Below, in pieces: positions 16,716-25,746 of a stretch of DNA of 64,000 bases. Location: positions 50,146 through 114,145 of the forward strand of contig NZ_NSDG01000099.1 of assembly GCF_002289345.1 (NCBI RefSeq), written 5' to 3'. Made by a program: the position numbers and the translations under genes. The DNA is from Pseudoalteromonas sp. HM-SA03 (lineage in GTDB: Bacteria; Pseudomonadota; Gammaproteobacteria; Enterobacterales; Alteromonadaceae). Numbering within the stretch: the first letter of the stretch is position 1; each line of letters starts with the position of its first letter. A model generated the notes under the pieces. The model saw only the letters and a list, made by a program, of their open reading frames with translations, searched no databases and had not been told where the DNA came from.

Positions 16716-17580
16716 TGGCTAGTTCCTTGTTATCATGGTTAATTTTATTGTGTTGAAACAATCCGTATGCCCCTAAAAGTGGCGCGTGATTTAAGGTGCT
16801 TGGAATGACACGAACGGATTGATATAAAGCATTGCCAAGCAGCTGCTGCATCTTGGCTTCAAGTGCAGCGTGAAAATAGTCATATGAATGCGTCACGGAG
16901 CCGCCAAGTACAATGACATCTGGATTCAGCACCATGACTACTTGCGCGAGTGCATGACCAACGTGACTGCCAAAAGTCTCAAATTGTTGTAGTGCAAATG
17001 GGTCGCCACTGCGTGCTTGTTCGGCCAACCACCTCCCTTCAATTCCTTGTCGCCCAAAGAACTGTCCTGACGCATAATCTTCAATAATTCCATCAAGATA
17101 GCTTAAGTTGCCTAGCTCTCCTGCAGCACTATGGTTACCCGTATATAAATTACCGTTAAATACAAAACCGGCACCAATGCCTGTGCCGAGGCATACGCCA
17201 ATGAGGTTGTTGGCATGGTAGCCACCATATAAGTATTCACCAAATGCAAAGCAGTTTGCGTCATTATGGACAACAACGGGCAAAGAAAAGTGCTGTTCTA
17301 ACAATTGCTTCAGAGGCACATTTTGCCAATGAGGAATATTTTGTGTTGTCAGCACGGTGCCGCTGCACACATCCAGTGTGCTTGGTACGCCAATCGCAAT
17401 ACCGGTTGTTTCGGCTGTTAGGTTTTCTTCGATTAAACGGATAACAAAGGCATTAACTTGGTCCAAGTTAGCCTGACTAGGCACCGCATATTGGCGTACC
17501 TGCTCGACCTGAGTGTGGGCAACCGAAGCCACAAGCGCTTTGGTGCCTCCCAAGTCAATACATAACAAAGAGTGATTCAT
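16705..17580 (-). CDS. nagK: ROK-family N-acetylglucosamine kinase
   Basis: A 291-residue sugar kinase with the ROK phosphate-binding start CIDLGGTKALVA, the sugar-binding/catalytic segment VVHNDANCFAFGEY, and the adenosine motif VIVLGGSVTHSYDYF. The usual ROK zinc motif (CxCGxxGCxE) is absent. Where EIGH and the cysteines normally occur it has GELGNLSYLDGIIEDYASG. Position between a NagP-like permease and a GH20 hexosaminidase makes GlcNAc the likely substrate. It starts seven bases after the permease stop. Substrate choice rests on context more than on residues. Confidence 0.88.
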   Translation of the reverse strand: MNHSLLCIDLGGTKALVASVAHTQVEQVRQYAVPSQANLDQVNAFVIRLIEENLTAETTGIAIGVPSTLDVCSGTVLTTQNIPHWQNVPLKQLLEQHFSLPVVVHNDANCFAFGEYLYGGYHANNLIGVCLGTGIGAGFVFNGNLYTGNHSAAGELGNLSYLDGIIEDYASGQFFGRQGIEGRWLAEQARSGDPFALQQFETFGSHVGHALAQVVMVLNPDVIVLGGSVTHSYDYFHAALEAKMQQLLGNALYQSVRVIPSTLNHAPLLGAYGLFQHNKINHDNKELANEV

Positions 17581-17586
17581 CGTAAT

Positions 17587-18852
17587 TTAACTATTTTCAT
17601 TTAGAGGTTGAGACAGCGTCTTTTGACTATTGCCAAAAGTTTTATTTTTAATCAAAGGGTTAGCCCATACACCAACACTCAGAATATAGCTAAGTGGCAG
17701 TAGTAACAGCAGGGCAGCAAGTTGTAAGTTATTACTCAATTCTGCCGCAAAACCTATGATGGGAGACATAAAAGCACCGCCAATGATCCCGGTACATAAA
17801 ATCCCTGTGATTGCGCCATGGCCGGTTTTGAATGAATTTAATGCCAGAGCAAAGATGACCGACCACATAATGGAGAGGAAGAATCCCACCATTGGAAAAG
17901 CAATAAGCGCCACGGTAGTGCTACCAAATAACGCACTTAGGAGCGCGATAGCAGCCCCAAAGCTGAATAAAATCAAAAGCTTTTGTGCATCAATGAGTTT
18001 AAGTAGTGCCAGTCCAAGTAAACATCCCAAGGTTAAGTATAACCAGAATTCACTCACTACTTTTGCGCCTTCGGTGGCTGGGTCTAGGCCATGATATTGC
18101 TGCAAAAACACGGAAATAAGGTTCGCGACACCTTGTTCTAGTGCAACATAAGCGGCGATGGCGGCAAAAAATTTCAATACGGTTTTATCTTTAAAAAAAC
18201 CGATACTTTGTGACCAGCTCAACTGCTGCTTTTTCTGCTCAGGTACCGAGCTAAATGGCGTAAATTGCGAGAGTAATAGCATCACGACGCTTAGGATAGC
18301 GAATACCGCATAGATACTTAGCCAGGTTTTATCTGCTGGGATAACACCAGACAGCGCCCCGCCAAACCCCTCTGCGGTGGTGACTTGGGACTGTAGTTTA
18401 CTATACACCAGAGGCGCGAGTGTTGCGGCAGCACCAAACATCAACTGCGCAAACACCGAAAGCACGGCAAAGTGTTCTGAACCACCGCTAGCCCGTAATA
18501 GGGGATTGATAGCCACTTGCAGTAGTGCCATGGCACAGCCGAGCATAAACAACGCAACCATGGCAATGGCAAACGTTGGCATTAGCACAAAGGTCGTTGC
18601 GCCAATTGCAGCAAGGGTAAATGCGAGCTGCATAACGGCTTTTTCTCCAAAACGCTGAACTAGCAGCCCCGCTGGAATAGACATCACACCATAAGCGATA
18701 AAAAAGGCGAACGGGAAAAACCCCGCAAGCGTTAGACCTATGCTGTAACTTTCTATTAATGCTGGAAAAATCGCGCCTAAAATATTGGTGATAAAGGACA
18801 CCGTAAAAAAGGTTGCCAATACTAAGGCAATCACTAGGTAGCTTTTTTTCAT
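17587..18852 (-). CDS. nagP: NagP-like GlcNAc/sugar MFS permease
   Basis: A 421-residue protein with twelve predicted membrane helices and the FucP/NagP-type look of the major facilitator superfamily (early SITNILGAIFPALIESY, then GVMSIPAGLLVQRFGEKAV). NagP is the inner-membrane GlcNAc transporter of Alteromonadales and Xanthomonadales. Neighbouring kinase and hexosaminidase genes support that substrate. A GGTGG ribosome-binding site lies about ten bases upstream of the ATG. A long inverted repeat separates it from the halogenase gene upstream, so its level in the polycistronic RNA may be set separately. Confidence 0.88.
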   Translation of the reverse strand: MKKSYLVIALVLATFFTVSFITNILGAIFPALIESYSIGLTLAGFFPFAFFIAYGVMSIPAGLLVQRFGEKAVMQLAFTLAAIGATTFVLMPTFAIAMVALFMLGCAMALLQVAINPLLRASGGSEHFAVLSVFAQLMFGAAATLAPLVYSKLQSQVTTAEGFGGALSGVIPADKTWLSIYAVFAILSVVMLLLSQFTPFSSVPEQKKQQLSWSQSIGFFKDKTVLKFFAAIAAYVALEQGVANLISVFLQQYHGLDPATEGAKVVSEFWLYLTLGCLLGLALLKLIDAQKLLILFSFGAAIALLSALFGSTTVALIAFPMVGFFLSIMWSVIFALALNSFKTGHGAITGILCTGIIGGAFMSPIIGFAAELSNNLQLAALLLLLPLSYILSVGVWANPLIKNKTFGNSQKTLSQPLNENS

Positions 18853-18877
18853 GTTGTATTTCCACCTTCATTAGGGA

Positions 18878-18951
18878 GCGGGTGATGGCGTGGCGATCTC
18901 GCTTGTGGGCAGACAAACAAAAAGATCAAGGGGAATCTCACCATCACCCGC
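18878..18951 (-). promoter_or_regulatory. Intercistronic inverted repeat between halogenase and nagP
   Basis: GCGGGTGATGG (18878-18888) and CCATCACCCGC (18941-18951) are exact complements over 11 bases, with 52 bases between them. In the minus-strand transcript this forms a stable stem just 26 bases before the nagP start. There is no T run, so RNA processing, stabilisation or translation control is more likely than termination. Confidence 0.55.
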
Positions 18952-18958
18952 AATTGGG

Positions 18959-20464
18959 TTATGCACGGAACGCTTGTGCTCGCTGTAATTGTTCCAGTGC
19001 AGTTGTATGGGCAGTAAAATGCTCATCACTAAGTTTCGTAAGATAGGCCTTGGCCGCCTGTTCAATATGCTGTGGTGCTTGATCAAAGGGCATTTGGCAG
19101 GTGCTATCGCGATGATCCATGCCGCCAAGTAAGCAATACCAACTGGGACGAATATAGGGAGAGTGCATCCTGTGTTGGTTGAGCCAAGCATCAAAATCAC
19201 CACCGCTACGCCAGTGTGTGAGCAGCTCATCGAGCTCGTTTAAGCTCAGTGCTGCGATTTTCGCATCTTGCCAATACTGTGAATCTGCGCGTTTGCTGGT
19301 GGCGTAATGTGCCAGTACATACTCTTTAATACCGAGCACTAGATCTGACAGTTGCTGATTGATGGCTTGTGCCTCAAGTTGTTGCGAAAGCAGTCTATTC
19401 AATAATTCAATGCTATAACCTGTGACCATCAGCGCGGTGGCTTCGAGTGGTTCAATAAAGCTCTGCGCGAGGCCAATAGCAAACACATTGCCTTCAACAC
19501 TGCGTGCCATCATGCCCACTTTCATGGTGAGATGTTTGGCTTGTCCTTTATCAAGTTGCGCGGCTTGACGCAGTTGAGCCTCTGCTTTGTCGGGGGAGGT
19601 ATGTGCGCTGCTGTATACGTAACCATGTCCGGTTCTACCTTGTAGCGGGATCTGCCAGCGCCAGCCGCATGGCATCGCGATAGCAGAAGTGCTTGAAGGT
19701 AGCGGGTTTATTTTATCGCTGGCAATCGCGACAGCTGAATCATTGAGTAACTGATCTGCAAACGAAATAAAGGGCACTTTGAGCGTTTTCTCTATCAGCA
19801 AGGCGTTAAACCCCGAGGCATCGACGTAAAAATCGCTTTTCACCTGTGCACCCGACTCAAGTGTTAGTGCAATAATTTCTTGGGCGTGATGCTGTACGCT
19901 ACTCACCGTACTGTGAATATGTTTTACGCCTCGCGCTAGGCTAAATGCCCTTAGCCAATCCGCAAGTTTTTGCGCATCAAAGTGATAGCCGTACTCAAGC
20001 GCCTTTGGTAATGGACGCTGTGGCAGTGGTGCTTGTTGCTTGTCGGCAAGTACAGCCGCTAAAAAGTAATGTTCTGGCTTATCTATATATTCACTACCAC
20101 GACGTCTGGCATTGGCGTTGACAAAGTAGACTTCCGCCGTTTTTGCATCCATTTCAGAGAAGAAGGGGTGGAAGTAGCTGCCATTGTCGCCATTCCAGTT
20201 ATCAAAGTAGATCCCAGTTTTATAGCTTGCTTGGCATGCGGGCATCCAATCGCGTTCTTTCACACCAAGGCTTTGCATAAAAAGCTGCAAATGCGGCGTT
20301 GAGCCTTCACCAACGCCAATTCTGCCAATACTCGATGACTCAATTACGGTAATTGATAAATTAGGTTGATGCTTGGCAAGATAAGCTGCGCACATCCAGC
20401 CTGCGGTACCGCCGCCAAGGATGGTGAGTGAATGTATTGTTTTTGTAGGCAAATGAGTTTTCAT
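18959..20464 (-). CDS. Flavin-dependent halogenase (tryptophan-halogenase family)
   Basis: From the ATG at 20464 the protein has 501 residues. It has the FAD motif GGGTAGW (17-23), the VGEGSTPHLQ segment (51-60), the Lys that aligns with the catalytic lysine of PrnA/RebH (Lys82 in SYKTGIYFDNW) and the halogenase signature WRWQIP. An open frame extends 29 codons upstream, but that extension overlaps the TonB-receptor stop and an intercistronic hairpin, so I use 20464. Family members next to Caulobacter-type TonB receptors are common in sugar-uptake loci, and their substrates are largely unknown. Here it lies between the receptor and nagP in one minus-strand unit. Whether it halogenates a sugar conjugate, an indole or nothing cannot be told. 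Confidence 0.88.
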   Translation of the reverse strand: MKTHLPTKTIHSLTILGGGTAGWMCAAYLAKHQPNLSITVIESSSIGRIGVGEGSTPHLQLFMQSLGVKERDWMPACQASYKTGIYFDNWNGDNGSYFHPFFSEMDAKTAEVYFVNANARRRGSEYIDKPEHYFLAAVLADKQQAPLPQRPLPKALEYGYHFDAQKLADWLRAFSLARGVKHIHSTVSSVQHHAQEIIALTLESGAQVKSDFYVDASGFNALLIEKTLKVPFISFADQLLNDSAVAIASDKINPLPSSTSAIAMPCGWRWQIPLQGRTGHGYVYSSAHTSPDKAEAQLRQAAQLDKGQAKHLTMKVGMMARSVEGNVFAIGLAQSFIEPLEATALMVTGYSIELLNRLLSQQLEAQAINQQLSDLVLGIKEYVLAHYATSKRADSQYWQDAKIAALSLNELDELLTHWRSGGDFDAWLNQHRMHSPYIRPSWYCLLGGMDHRDSTCQMPFDQAPQHIEQAAKAYLTKLSDEHFTAHTTALEQLQRAQAFRA

Positions 20465-20474
20465 AGGCAAACGA

Positions 20475-20496
20475 CCCCAGCCGCAAACGACTGGGG
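20475..20496 (-). terminator. Hairpin between TonB receptor and halogenase genes
   Basis: CCCCAG (20475-20480) pairs with CTGGGG (20491-20496) with a ten-base loop. It lies between the receptor stop (20505) and the halogenase start (20464). No T run follows in the minus-strand RNA, so it is probably an attenuator or a 3' stabiliser of the receptor message. Confidence 0.5.
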
Positions 20497-20504
20497 CTCC
20501 GAGG

Positions 20505-23171
20505 TTAGAACTTATAGCTGACGCCAAGGTAATAACGCGTACCAAATTCAATGGTATTCTGCGTTAAGTTGTAGTTGGTGTCGTAAGATTGAATTACCTC
20601 GTTGGTCAGGTTTACACCCTCTAAGCTGACATCCAGATTTTCCATCGCATGCCACACCAAAGATGCATCCCATTGTTGGTAGCTATCGTTGCGGACGGCT
20701 TGCGCTGCACCGACGCCAATCCATTCACTACGCCAGTTATAAGCGATACGTGCACTAAATTGCTCGTTTTCGAAAAATAGCGAGCCATTGAATGAGTTTT
20801 CAGAGACACCAGGCACCATTTCTTTTGCATTATCCGGTGTGGTGGTTTCACTATCCACGTAGGTGTAGTTAGTAATAAAGCCAAAGCCATTATCAAAGCT
20901 ATGTTGAAGCTGCAGTTCTAACCCTGTTACATCACCGTCTCCGTTACTACGTGGGCGTGTGACTCGGCATTGATCATACTTAGAAGGATCGGTACCGCAT
21001 CCATCTACATATTCAATCGCTTCAGTAGAAAAGACAACGTTGTCAATTTTCTTCACAAAAACGGCTGCTGAGAGCAAGGAAGCTTCGGTAAAGTAATATT
21101 CGACGCCAATATCTGCTTGATCTGCTTCGTATGGTTTAAGGTTCGGGTTACCACCGGTGGCAGAACCAAAGTTGGCGTCAATCGCTAGACCTGGTTTTAA
21201 GTCGTTATAATTAACTCGAGACATAACGCTGGAGGCGGCCGCACGGATGATAATATCGTCGCTGTAGTCATAAGCGAAGTTGATGCTCGGTAGCCAGTTA
21301 TCGTAGTCAACCGTTTCATCGAAGACCGTGTTATCAACATAACCGCTGGACTGTTGTTCTGTATCCACATAACGTAAGCCGATATTACCGCGGAAGTTTT
21401 CACCGCTGAATTCACTTTGCACATAGATAGCGAGCATATCTTCTTCGACTTTGTAGGTTTTACCAAAATCTTGCTGCTCGATTAATTCACCCGCCTCATA
21501 CTTGCCAGTGATAAAATCCCACCACTTATCTTCATCGAGCTTGGCGTATGAATTAAGAATATGTCCGCCCGTTTGCGAATGAAGATTGGTAAAAATACCA
21601 TCACTCCAGTTAGCTAAGCTATTACCATCAGGGACAAAACCAACAACATCCGCTGGATTTCTTTGTATTGCGATACGTGCAAATTCGTTTTTATTAACCT
21701 TCACACCCGCTTTGATGTTCTTGAAGTAATCATGCTCTAGCATCCACTTGATATCGGCTTGTGCATAACTCACCTCATGCTCTTGAACCGTAGTTTGGAA
21801 GTTTGATTCCTGAGCAAATTTGAGCTGTGAGGCATCGGTTGGGTCTAGCGAATCAAACCAAATTTGATAAGGGCCGGATGCATCGTAAGTAAAGCCGCCA
21901 TCAGTACTATTTTGACCGTTAGGGAAGGCTGGATCGCCAATTTTTCCACCCTCATCTGTTGCCGGGATCCACCAACTTGAGGAACCAAACTGTGTACCAC
22001 CATCAGATGTTGAGCGACCAATAACACCGCTAATCTCGAAAGTTTCACCGACGTATTTACCACTGAAGTTTAAGGCATCGACTTCCATGTTTACGGCGTT
22101 ACGAACAGTAGGGTTGTATATAATGTTCGCGTAAGCTGGCAAAATACGTGCACGTTGTGTACCGCCTGCAGCGTTGTTTTGTACATCAACAGCACCTGCA
22201 CCACGGGCACTTACGGTAAGGAAGTTATGGTTTACATGTGGATTGTCAAACTCAAAGCGAAAGTAGTCTACCGCAAATTCGGTGTTATCGCTTGGTGCAA
22301 ATTGCGCGGTAAGTTGCGCGCTGGTGCGCTCGCGCTCAGCTCTAAATGCTTGTGAGCCGATTGCCCAAGCGCCCACTGTAGATGCTTGTCCCGTATCTTG
22401 ATCCGCCGCAAAATATTCATAGTAGCCACCAATGGACTCAATAACGTGACGGCCTGAAGTCAGGTTCTCAACCGAGTATGCTGCGAGCACACCAAATTTT
22501 TCATCGTCACTTTTCCAGCTACCTAAAAATGAGCCACTTATATCATTTTCATCATACAAGGTAGAGCGGCCCATTTCTGCTGACACCATGTAAGTGTGTG
22601 CATCTAAGTCCAGTGGTTTACGCGTGACAAGATTCACTGTACCACCCAGCGCACCTTCTTCAAGGTTTGCTTCAGGCGTTTTGTAGACGTTAACTGCCGA
22701 AACTTGCTCTGCTGATAACAGCTCCATGTTAAAAGTACGTGTCGATGGACCCAAATCATACCAATCGGTACTGGCGACCGATTGGCCATTTAATAAAATG
22801 CGCGATTGCTCGGGCGCGGTACCACGGATAGTAACACCACTTACTTCACCATATTGGCGGTCGACCGTGACCCCAGAAATACGCTGTAGCGCATCACCAA
22901 TGTTTTTGTCGGGAAACTTACCAATATCTTCCGAGGTGATAGCATCAACAATGCCATCTGCAAAGCGCTTGGTGTTCATTGAAGCTTCAAGCGAGCGGCG
23001 AATGCCTCTTACTTCAATTACTTCGACATTTTCTTTTGCGCTTTGTTCTTCGGCTAATGCTGATGGTGCAGCGGTGAGTAAAAGGGGGGATAAGGTACTT
23101 GCTGTCACGATGGCGGCAAGTTTATTCAATTTAAATTGCTTCAACTTAGTTGTTTTCATTGTTCTGCCCAT
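20505..23171 (-). CDS. TonB-dependent receptor, Caulobacter type (chitooligosaccharide uptake)
   Basis: An 888-residue outer-membrane receptor. The signal peptide (about residues 5-41) ends near SALAEE, a TonB-box-like VEVIEVRG follows, and the plug domain starts at SMNTKRFADGIVDAITSEDIGKFPDKNIGDALQRISGV. A 22-strand barrel ends in GVSYKF. The plug wording is that of the TIGR01782 class used for sugars by Alteromonadales and Caulobacter. It heads the minus-strand GlcNAc unit, so chitooligosaccharide or GlcNAc conjugates are the likely cargo. Two ATGs, at 23171 and 23159, are possible starts; AGGA lies close to the first. Confidence 0.94.
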   Translation of the reverse strand: MGRTMKTTKLKQFKLNKLAAIVTASTLSPLLLTAAPSALAEEQSAKENVEVIEVRGIRRSLEASMNTKRFADGIVDAITSEDIGKFPDKNIGDALQRISGVTVDRQYGEVSGVTIRGTAPEQSRILLNGQSVASTDWYDLGPSTRTFNMELLSAEQVSAVNVYKTPEANLEEGALGGTVNLVTRKPLDLDAHTYMVSAEMGRSTLYDENDISGSFLGSWKSDDEKFGVLAAYSVENLTSGRHVIESIGGYYEYFAADQDTGQASTVGAWAIGSQAFRAERERTSAQLTAQFAPSDNTEFAVDYFRFEFDNPHVNHNFLTVSARGAGAVDVQNNAAGGTQRARILPAYANIIYNPTVRNAVNMEVDALNFSGKYVGETFEISGVIGRSTSDGGTQFGSSSWWIPATDEGGKIGDPAFPNGQNSTDGGFTYDASGPYQIWFDSLDPTDASQLKFAQESNFQTTVQEHEVSYAQADIKWMLEHDYFKNIKAGVKVNKNEFARIAIQRNPADVVGFVPDGNSLANWSDGIFTNLHSQTGGHILNSYAKLDEDKWWDFITGKYEAGELIEQQDFGKTYKVEEDMLAIYVQSEFSGENFRGNIGLRYVDTEQQSSGYVDNTVFDETVDYDNWLPSINFAYDYSDDIIIRAAASSVMSRVNYNDLKPGLAIDANFGSATGGNPNLKPYEADQADIGVEYYFTEASLLSAAVFVKKIDNVVFSTEAIEYVDGCGTDPSKYDQCRVTRPRSNGDGDVTGLELQLQHSFDNGFGFITNYTYVDSETTTPDNAKEMVPGVSENSFNGSLFFENEQFSARIAYNWRSEWIGVGAAQAVRNDSYQQWDASLVWHAMENLDVSLEGVNLTNEVIQSYDTNYNLTQNTIEFGTRYYLGVSYKF

Positions 23172-23443
23172 TGTTCCTATTTGTTGTTGGCAGAAGCTAG
23201 GGTATCGCCTTGAGTGTTTTTTAAGCGGTATATTTCTATCTACTAATGATACTTTTCACGCTTAAATGAGAGTAATTTGACAAAAATACTTCACTGCACT
23301 CTAGGTAATCGTTATATTTTGATAGATTAATATTGTTTAGTGATTGAATTTGCATGATATGAAACTAGGTGTAACGAGCAGTTGTTTTAAAATTTATAAC
23401 ATGCCGATTTTAAATAAGTTTATTAATGTAAAAGGAAATTGCT

Positions 23444-24310
23444 ATGCGAGCGATGTACGAGAAAGTACTACCATCTCCTGGGTGTTCATGGCGTTATTGC
23501 CTATATAAATTGCCCGAAATCCCTTTTAATTGGCACTATCATCCGGAATATGAAATCTGTTTGACGCTTAACAGTGTCGGTGTATGCCACGTGGGTGATC
23601 ATATCGCCCCTTACGAAGACTTAGATTTGGTTATCCTGGGCCCTGACTTACCACATACTTGGCAGTCAAAACCGAATCCGGATCACTCCGTTCATGTTGT
23701 CCATGTTGCACAAATACCCGCACACTGGTTAGAGTCTTTAGTGGCTCAGCATCCTGAATTACATGGCTTGTCTGAATTGCTAAATGCAGCGCGCCGTGGC
23801 GTCAAATTTCCTGTGGAAGTCGCGAGGCAAGCGAAAAAGTGGTTTGAACAAATTGCGGATGCTGAGCCGTTAATGCGCTTTGTGCTTTTGCTCGAGATGT
23901 TAGCGCGGATGACGACATCGAACTATCAATATTTAGCCAGTAGCGGCTTTCGCTTTGACGCCCGCCATGACCCCGCGAAAGACAAGTTCGACCGGGTTAT
24001 TACCTATATTTATGATAATTACACCGACAAATTAAGCGCCGATGAGCTTGCACAGCAAGTGCACATGAGTACCAATCACTTTCACCGTTTCTTTAAAAAG
24101 CGCACGGAGCGTACTGTGACGGAATTTATCAATCAACTGCGTATTGCTAAGGCCTGTAAACTATTAATTAGCTCCGCTTCTCCCATTAGTGTGATATCGG
24201 ATCAATGTGGTTTTAATAATATTTCTAACTTTAATCGTCGTTTTCAAGCGTTGAAGGCGTGTACGCCCAGTGAGTTTCGTGCACGGCTGCACCAAAAGGC
24301 ATTGTATTGA
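23444..24310 (+). CDS. AraC-family transcriptional regulator
   Basis: A 288-residue regulator. The N-terminal cupin-like ligand domain (about residues 15-100, with HYHPEYEICLTL) is followed by a C-terminal pair of helix-turn-helix motifs. These are LSADELAQQVHMSTNHFHRFFKKRTERTVTEF and ISVISDQCGFNNISNFNRRFQALKACTPSEFR in outline; the latter matches the AraC signature. A good ribosome-binding site (AAAGGAAA) precedes the ATG. It is divergent from the TonB receptor across a 272-base gap and probably controls the receptor-halogenase-nag operon. Possible half-sites are the inverted octamers TTTAAGCG (23220-23227) and CGCTTAAA (23259-23266). Confidence 0.92.
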   Translation: MRAMYEKVLPSPGCSWRYCLYKLPEIPFNWHYHPEYEICLTLNSVGVCHVGDHIAPYEDLDLVILGPDLPHTWQSKPNPDHSVHVVHVAQIPAHWLESLVAQHPELHGLSELLNAARRGVKFPVEVARQAKKWFEQIADAEPLMRFVLLLEMLARMTTSNYQYLASSGFRFDARHDPAKDKFDRVITYIYDNYTDKLSADELAQQVHMSTNHFHRFFKKRTERTVTEFINQLRIAKACKLLISSASPISVISDQCGFNNISNFNRRFQALKACTPSEFRARLHQKALY

Positions 24311-24481
24311 TCTGGACGTGAGCCTGTTCATTGTGCTTTTTAATCAAAACTTCAATTCAAACCATGAATATTTCGTAATGCTATGATATTCATGCTTATT
24401 CCTAAATATTCAACTTGGTATTTATCAAGGAATTGCCAAGAATGTGCCGGGTCGCAACAACAATAAACGAGGATGACCGTG

Positions 24482-25204
24482 ATGACACTAGGACACTTTA
24501 TAAAACAGATCCGTACACAGAAAGGCTTAAGTCAACCCCAGCTAGCTGAGCAAATGTGTGTTGAGCAAAGCTATTTATCTAAACTAGAAAACGACAAATC
24601 CATGCCGTCTAACGAGGTATTTAGAAAGTTACTAACGGCGCTCAATTTATCCTTAGATGAGTGTATGCAAACCCTTTCAACACAAGGGAAACATGAAGAA
24701 TTAAGCCAAATTCCAGATATTGAATATTGGTATAAGCAACATCAACAATCAAAACAAAAGCAATATAAGCAACTTGCGATATTAGCTATTTTGCTAGTGT
24801 CTCTCGGTGTCGGGTTATTTTGGAGTGGCTACAAACAGATATTTTTTAGTGAAAAATTGTTTGAATATGAATCTCAGGGTGTATTGCAAGCTGGTGAACC
24901 CATCGAGCTATATAGAAAGTGGCGCTTTCTTCTTGTCCCTCATAGTAAGAATAGCGATATTGAATTTGTGGAGCAAGTTAAGCTTGCCATGGCGAAACGT
25001 TTAGACAAAAAAACGGTATTTTTCTCAGACTATAAAGGGAGCGCTTATACCGAATCGGTAACCGATGGTAGAAGGCATTATCGTTTTCAAGGCCCTAAAT
25101 TTAGTGAGCGTGTAGAAAACGCCTGGTTGCAATTTGTTGGCTTATTATGCTTCTCTGCTGGGGTTATGCTAACTTTAGTAGGCAAGCGGTTAGTTAAACC
25201 TTAG
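24482..25204 (+). CDS. XRE-type HTH protein with two membrane helices
   Basis: From the ATG at 24482 the protein is 240 residues. An N-terminal XRE/Cro helix-turn-helix (GHFIKQIRTQKGLSQPQLAE, SYLSKLENDKSMPSN) spans about residues 3-60. One membrane helix lies near 98-118, then a ~90-residue extracytoplasmic part, then a second helix near 212-232. An ATG nine bases upstream is possible, but the GAGG site spaces better to 24482. It resembles membrane-anchored regulators that sense an envelope signal. It stands alone, and its target is unknown. Confidence 0.85.
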   Translation: MTLGHFIKQIRTQKGLSQPQLAEQMCVEQSYLSKLENDKSMPSNEVFRKLLTALNLSLDECMQTLSTQGKHEELSQIPDIEYWYKQHQQSKQKQYKQLAILAILLVSLGVGLFWSGYKQIFFSEKLFEYESQGVLQAGEPIELYRKWRFLLVPHSKNSDIEFVEQVKLAMAKRLDKKTVFFSDYKGSAYTESVTDGRRHYRFQGPKFSERVENAWLQFVGLLCFSAGVMLTLVGKRLVKP

Positions 25205-25224
25205 ATTATCAATATAGGTGTAAG

Positions 25225-25743
25225 ATGCAAAAGCGATTATTTTTTGGTATTGGCATGGATGACGACACTCGAGCGCATATTGGCCAATGGCTGGTGGATA
25301 GTGTGAGCGCGAGTAAAGCCAATACACAACCAAGTAATTGGCATCTTACACTGGCATTCCTTGCTATGGTGGAAGAATCACAAGTAGCCGAGCTTTGTGA
25401 TTTTGCTAGTAGTTTATCGGTGCCTAAATTTACACTCACCTTTGGTGACTATGGCTACTGGCAGCACAATGGCATTTTTTACTTAAAGCCCGAACAAAAA
25501 CCACAAGCTTTGCTTGATTTAGCCCATCCATTGCGCGCTTTTGGAGAAAAATGTGACCTCTATCACAATCCGCATCCGCTCTCACCACACATCACGCTAT
25601 TTAGAAGTTGTAAGCCAGAGCCGAGCGTTGCAAAGCCCATTACGCCTTTCTCACTCACGGTAAAGAAGTTTCATCTCTATCACTCTCACCGCAATGAGCA
25701 TGGCTTGATCTACGACCCTATCGAGTCTTTTTTTCTGAGCTGA
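25225..25743 (+). CDS. thpR: RNA 2',3'-cyclic phosphodiesterase
   Basis: A 172-residue 2H phosphoesterase of the LigT/ThpR group. The two HxT catalytic motifs are His40-Leu-Thr42 (WHLTLAFL) and His122-Ile-Thr124 (SPHITLFR). The length and motif spacing fit ThpR, which opens 2',3'-cyclic phosphates on RNA ends. The start follows AGGTG 20 bases after the XRE gene, so the two may be co-transcribed. Confidence 0.93.
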   Translation: MQKRLFFGIGMDDDTRAHIGQWLVDSVSASKANTQPSNWHLTLAFLAMVEESQVAELCDFASSLSVPKFTLTFGDYGYWQHNGIFYLKPEQKPQALLDLAHPLRAFGEKCDLYHNPHPLSPHITLFRSCKPEPSVAKPITPFSLTVKKFHLYHSHRNEHGLIYDPIESFFLS

Positions 25744-25746
25744 ACT

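Noticed and set aside
18871-19230. 119-codon minus-strand frame across the halogenase 3' end
   Set aside because: It is a shadow in another frame of the halogenase with low-quality composition and no homology that I recognise.
20465-20551. N-terminal extension of the halogenase
   Set aside because: It overlaps the receptor stop and an intercistronic hairpin and adds residues before the FAD-binding strand that the family lacks.
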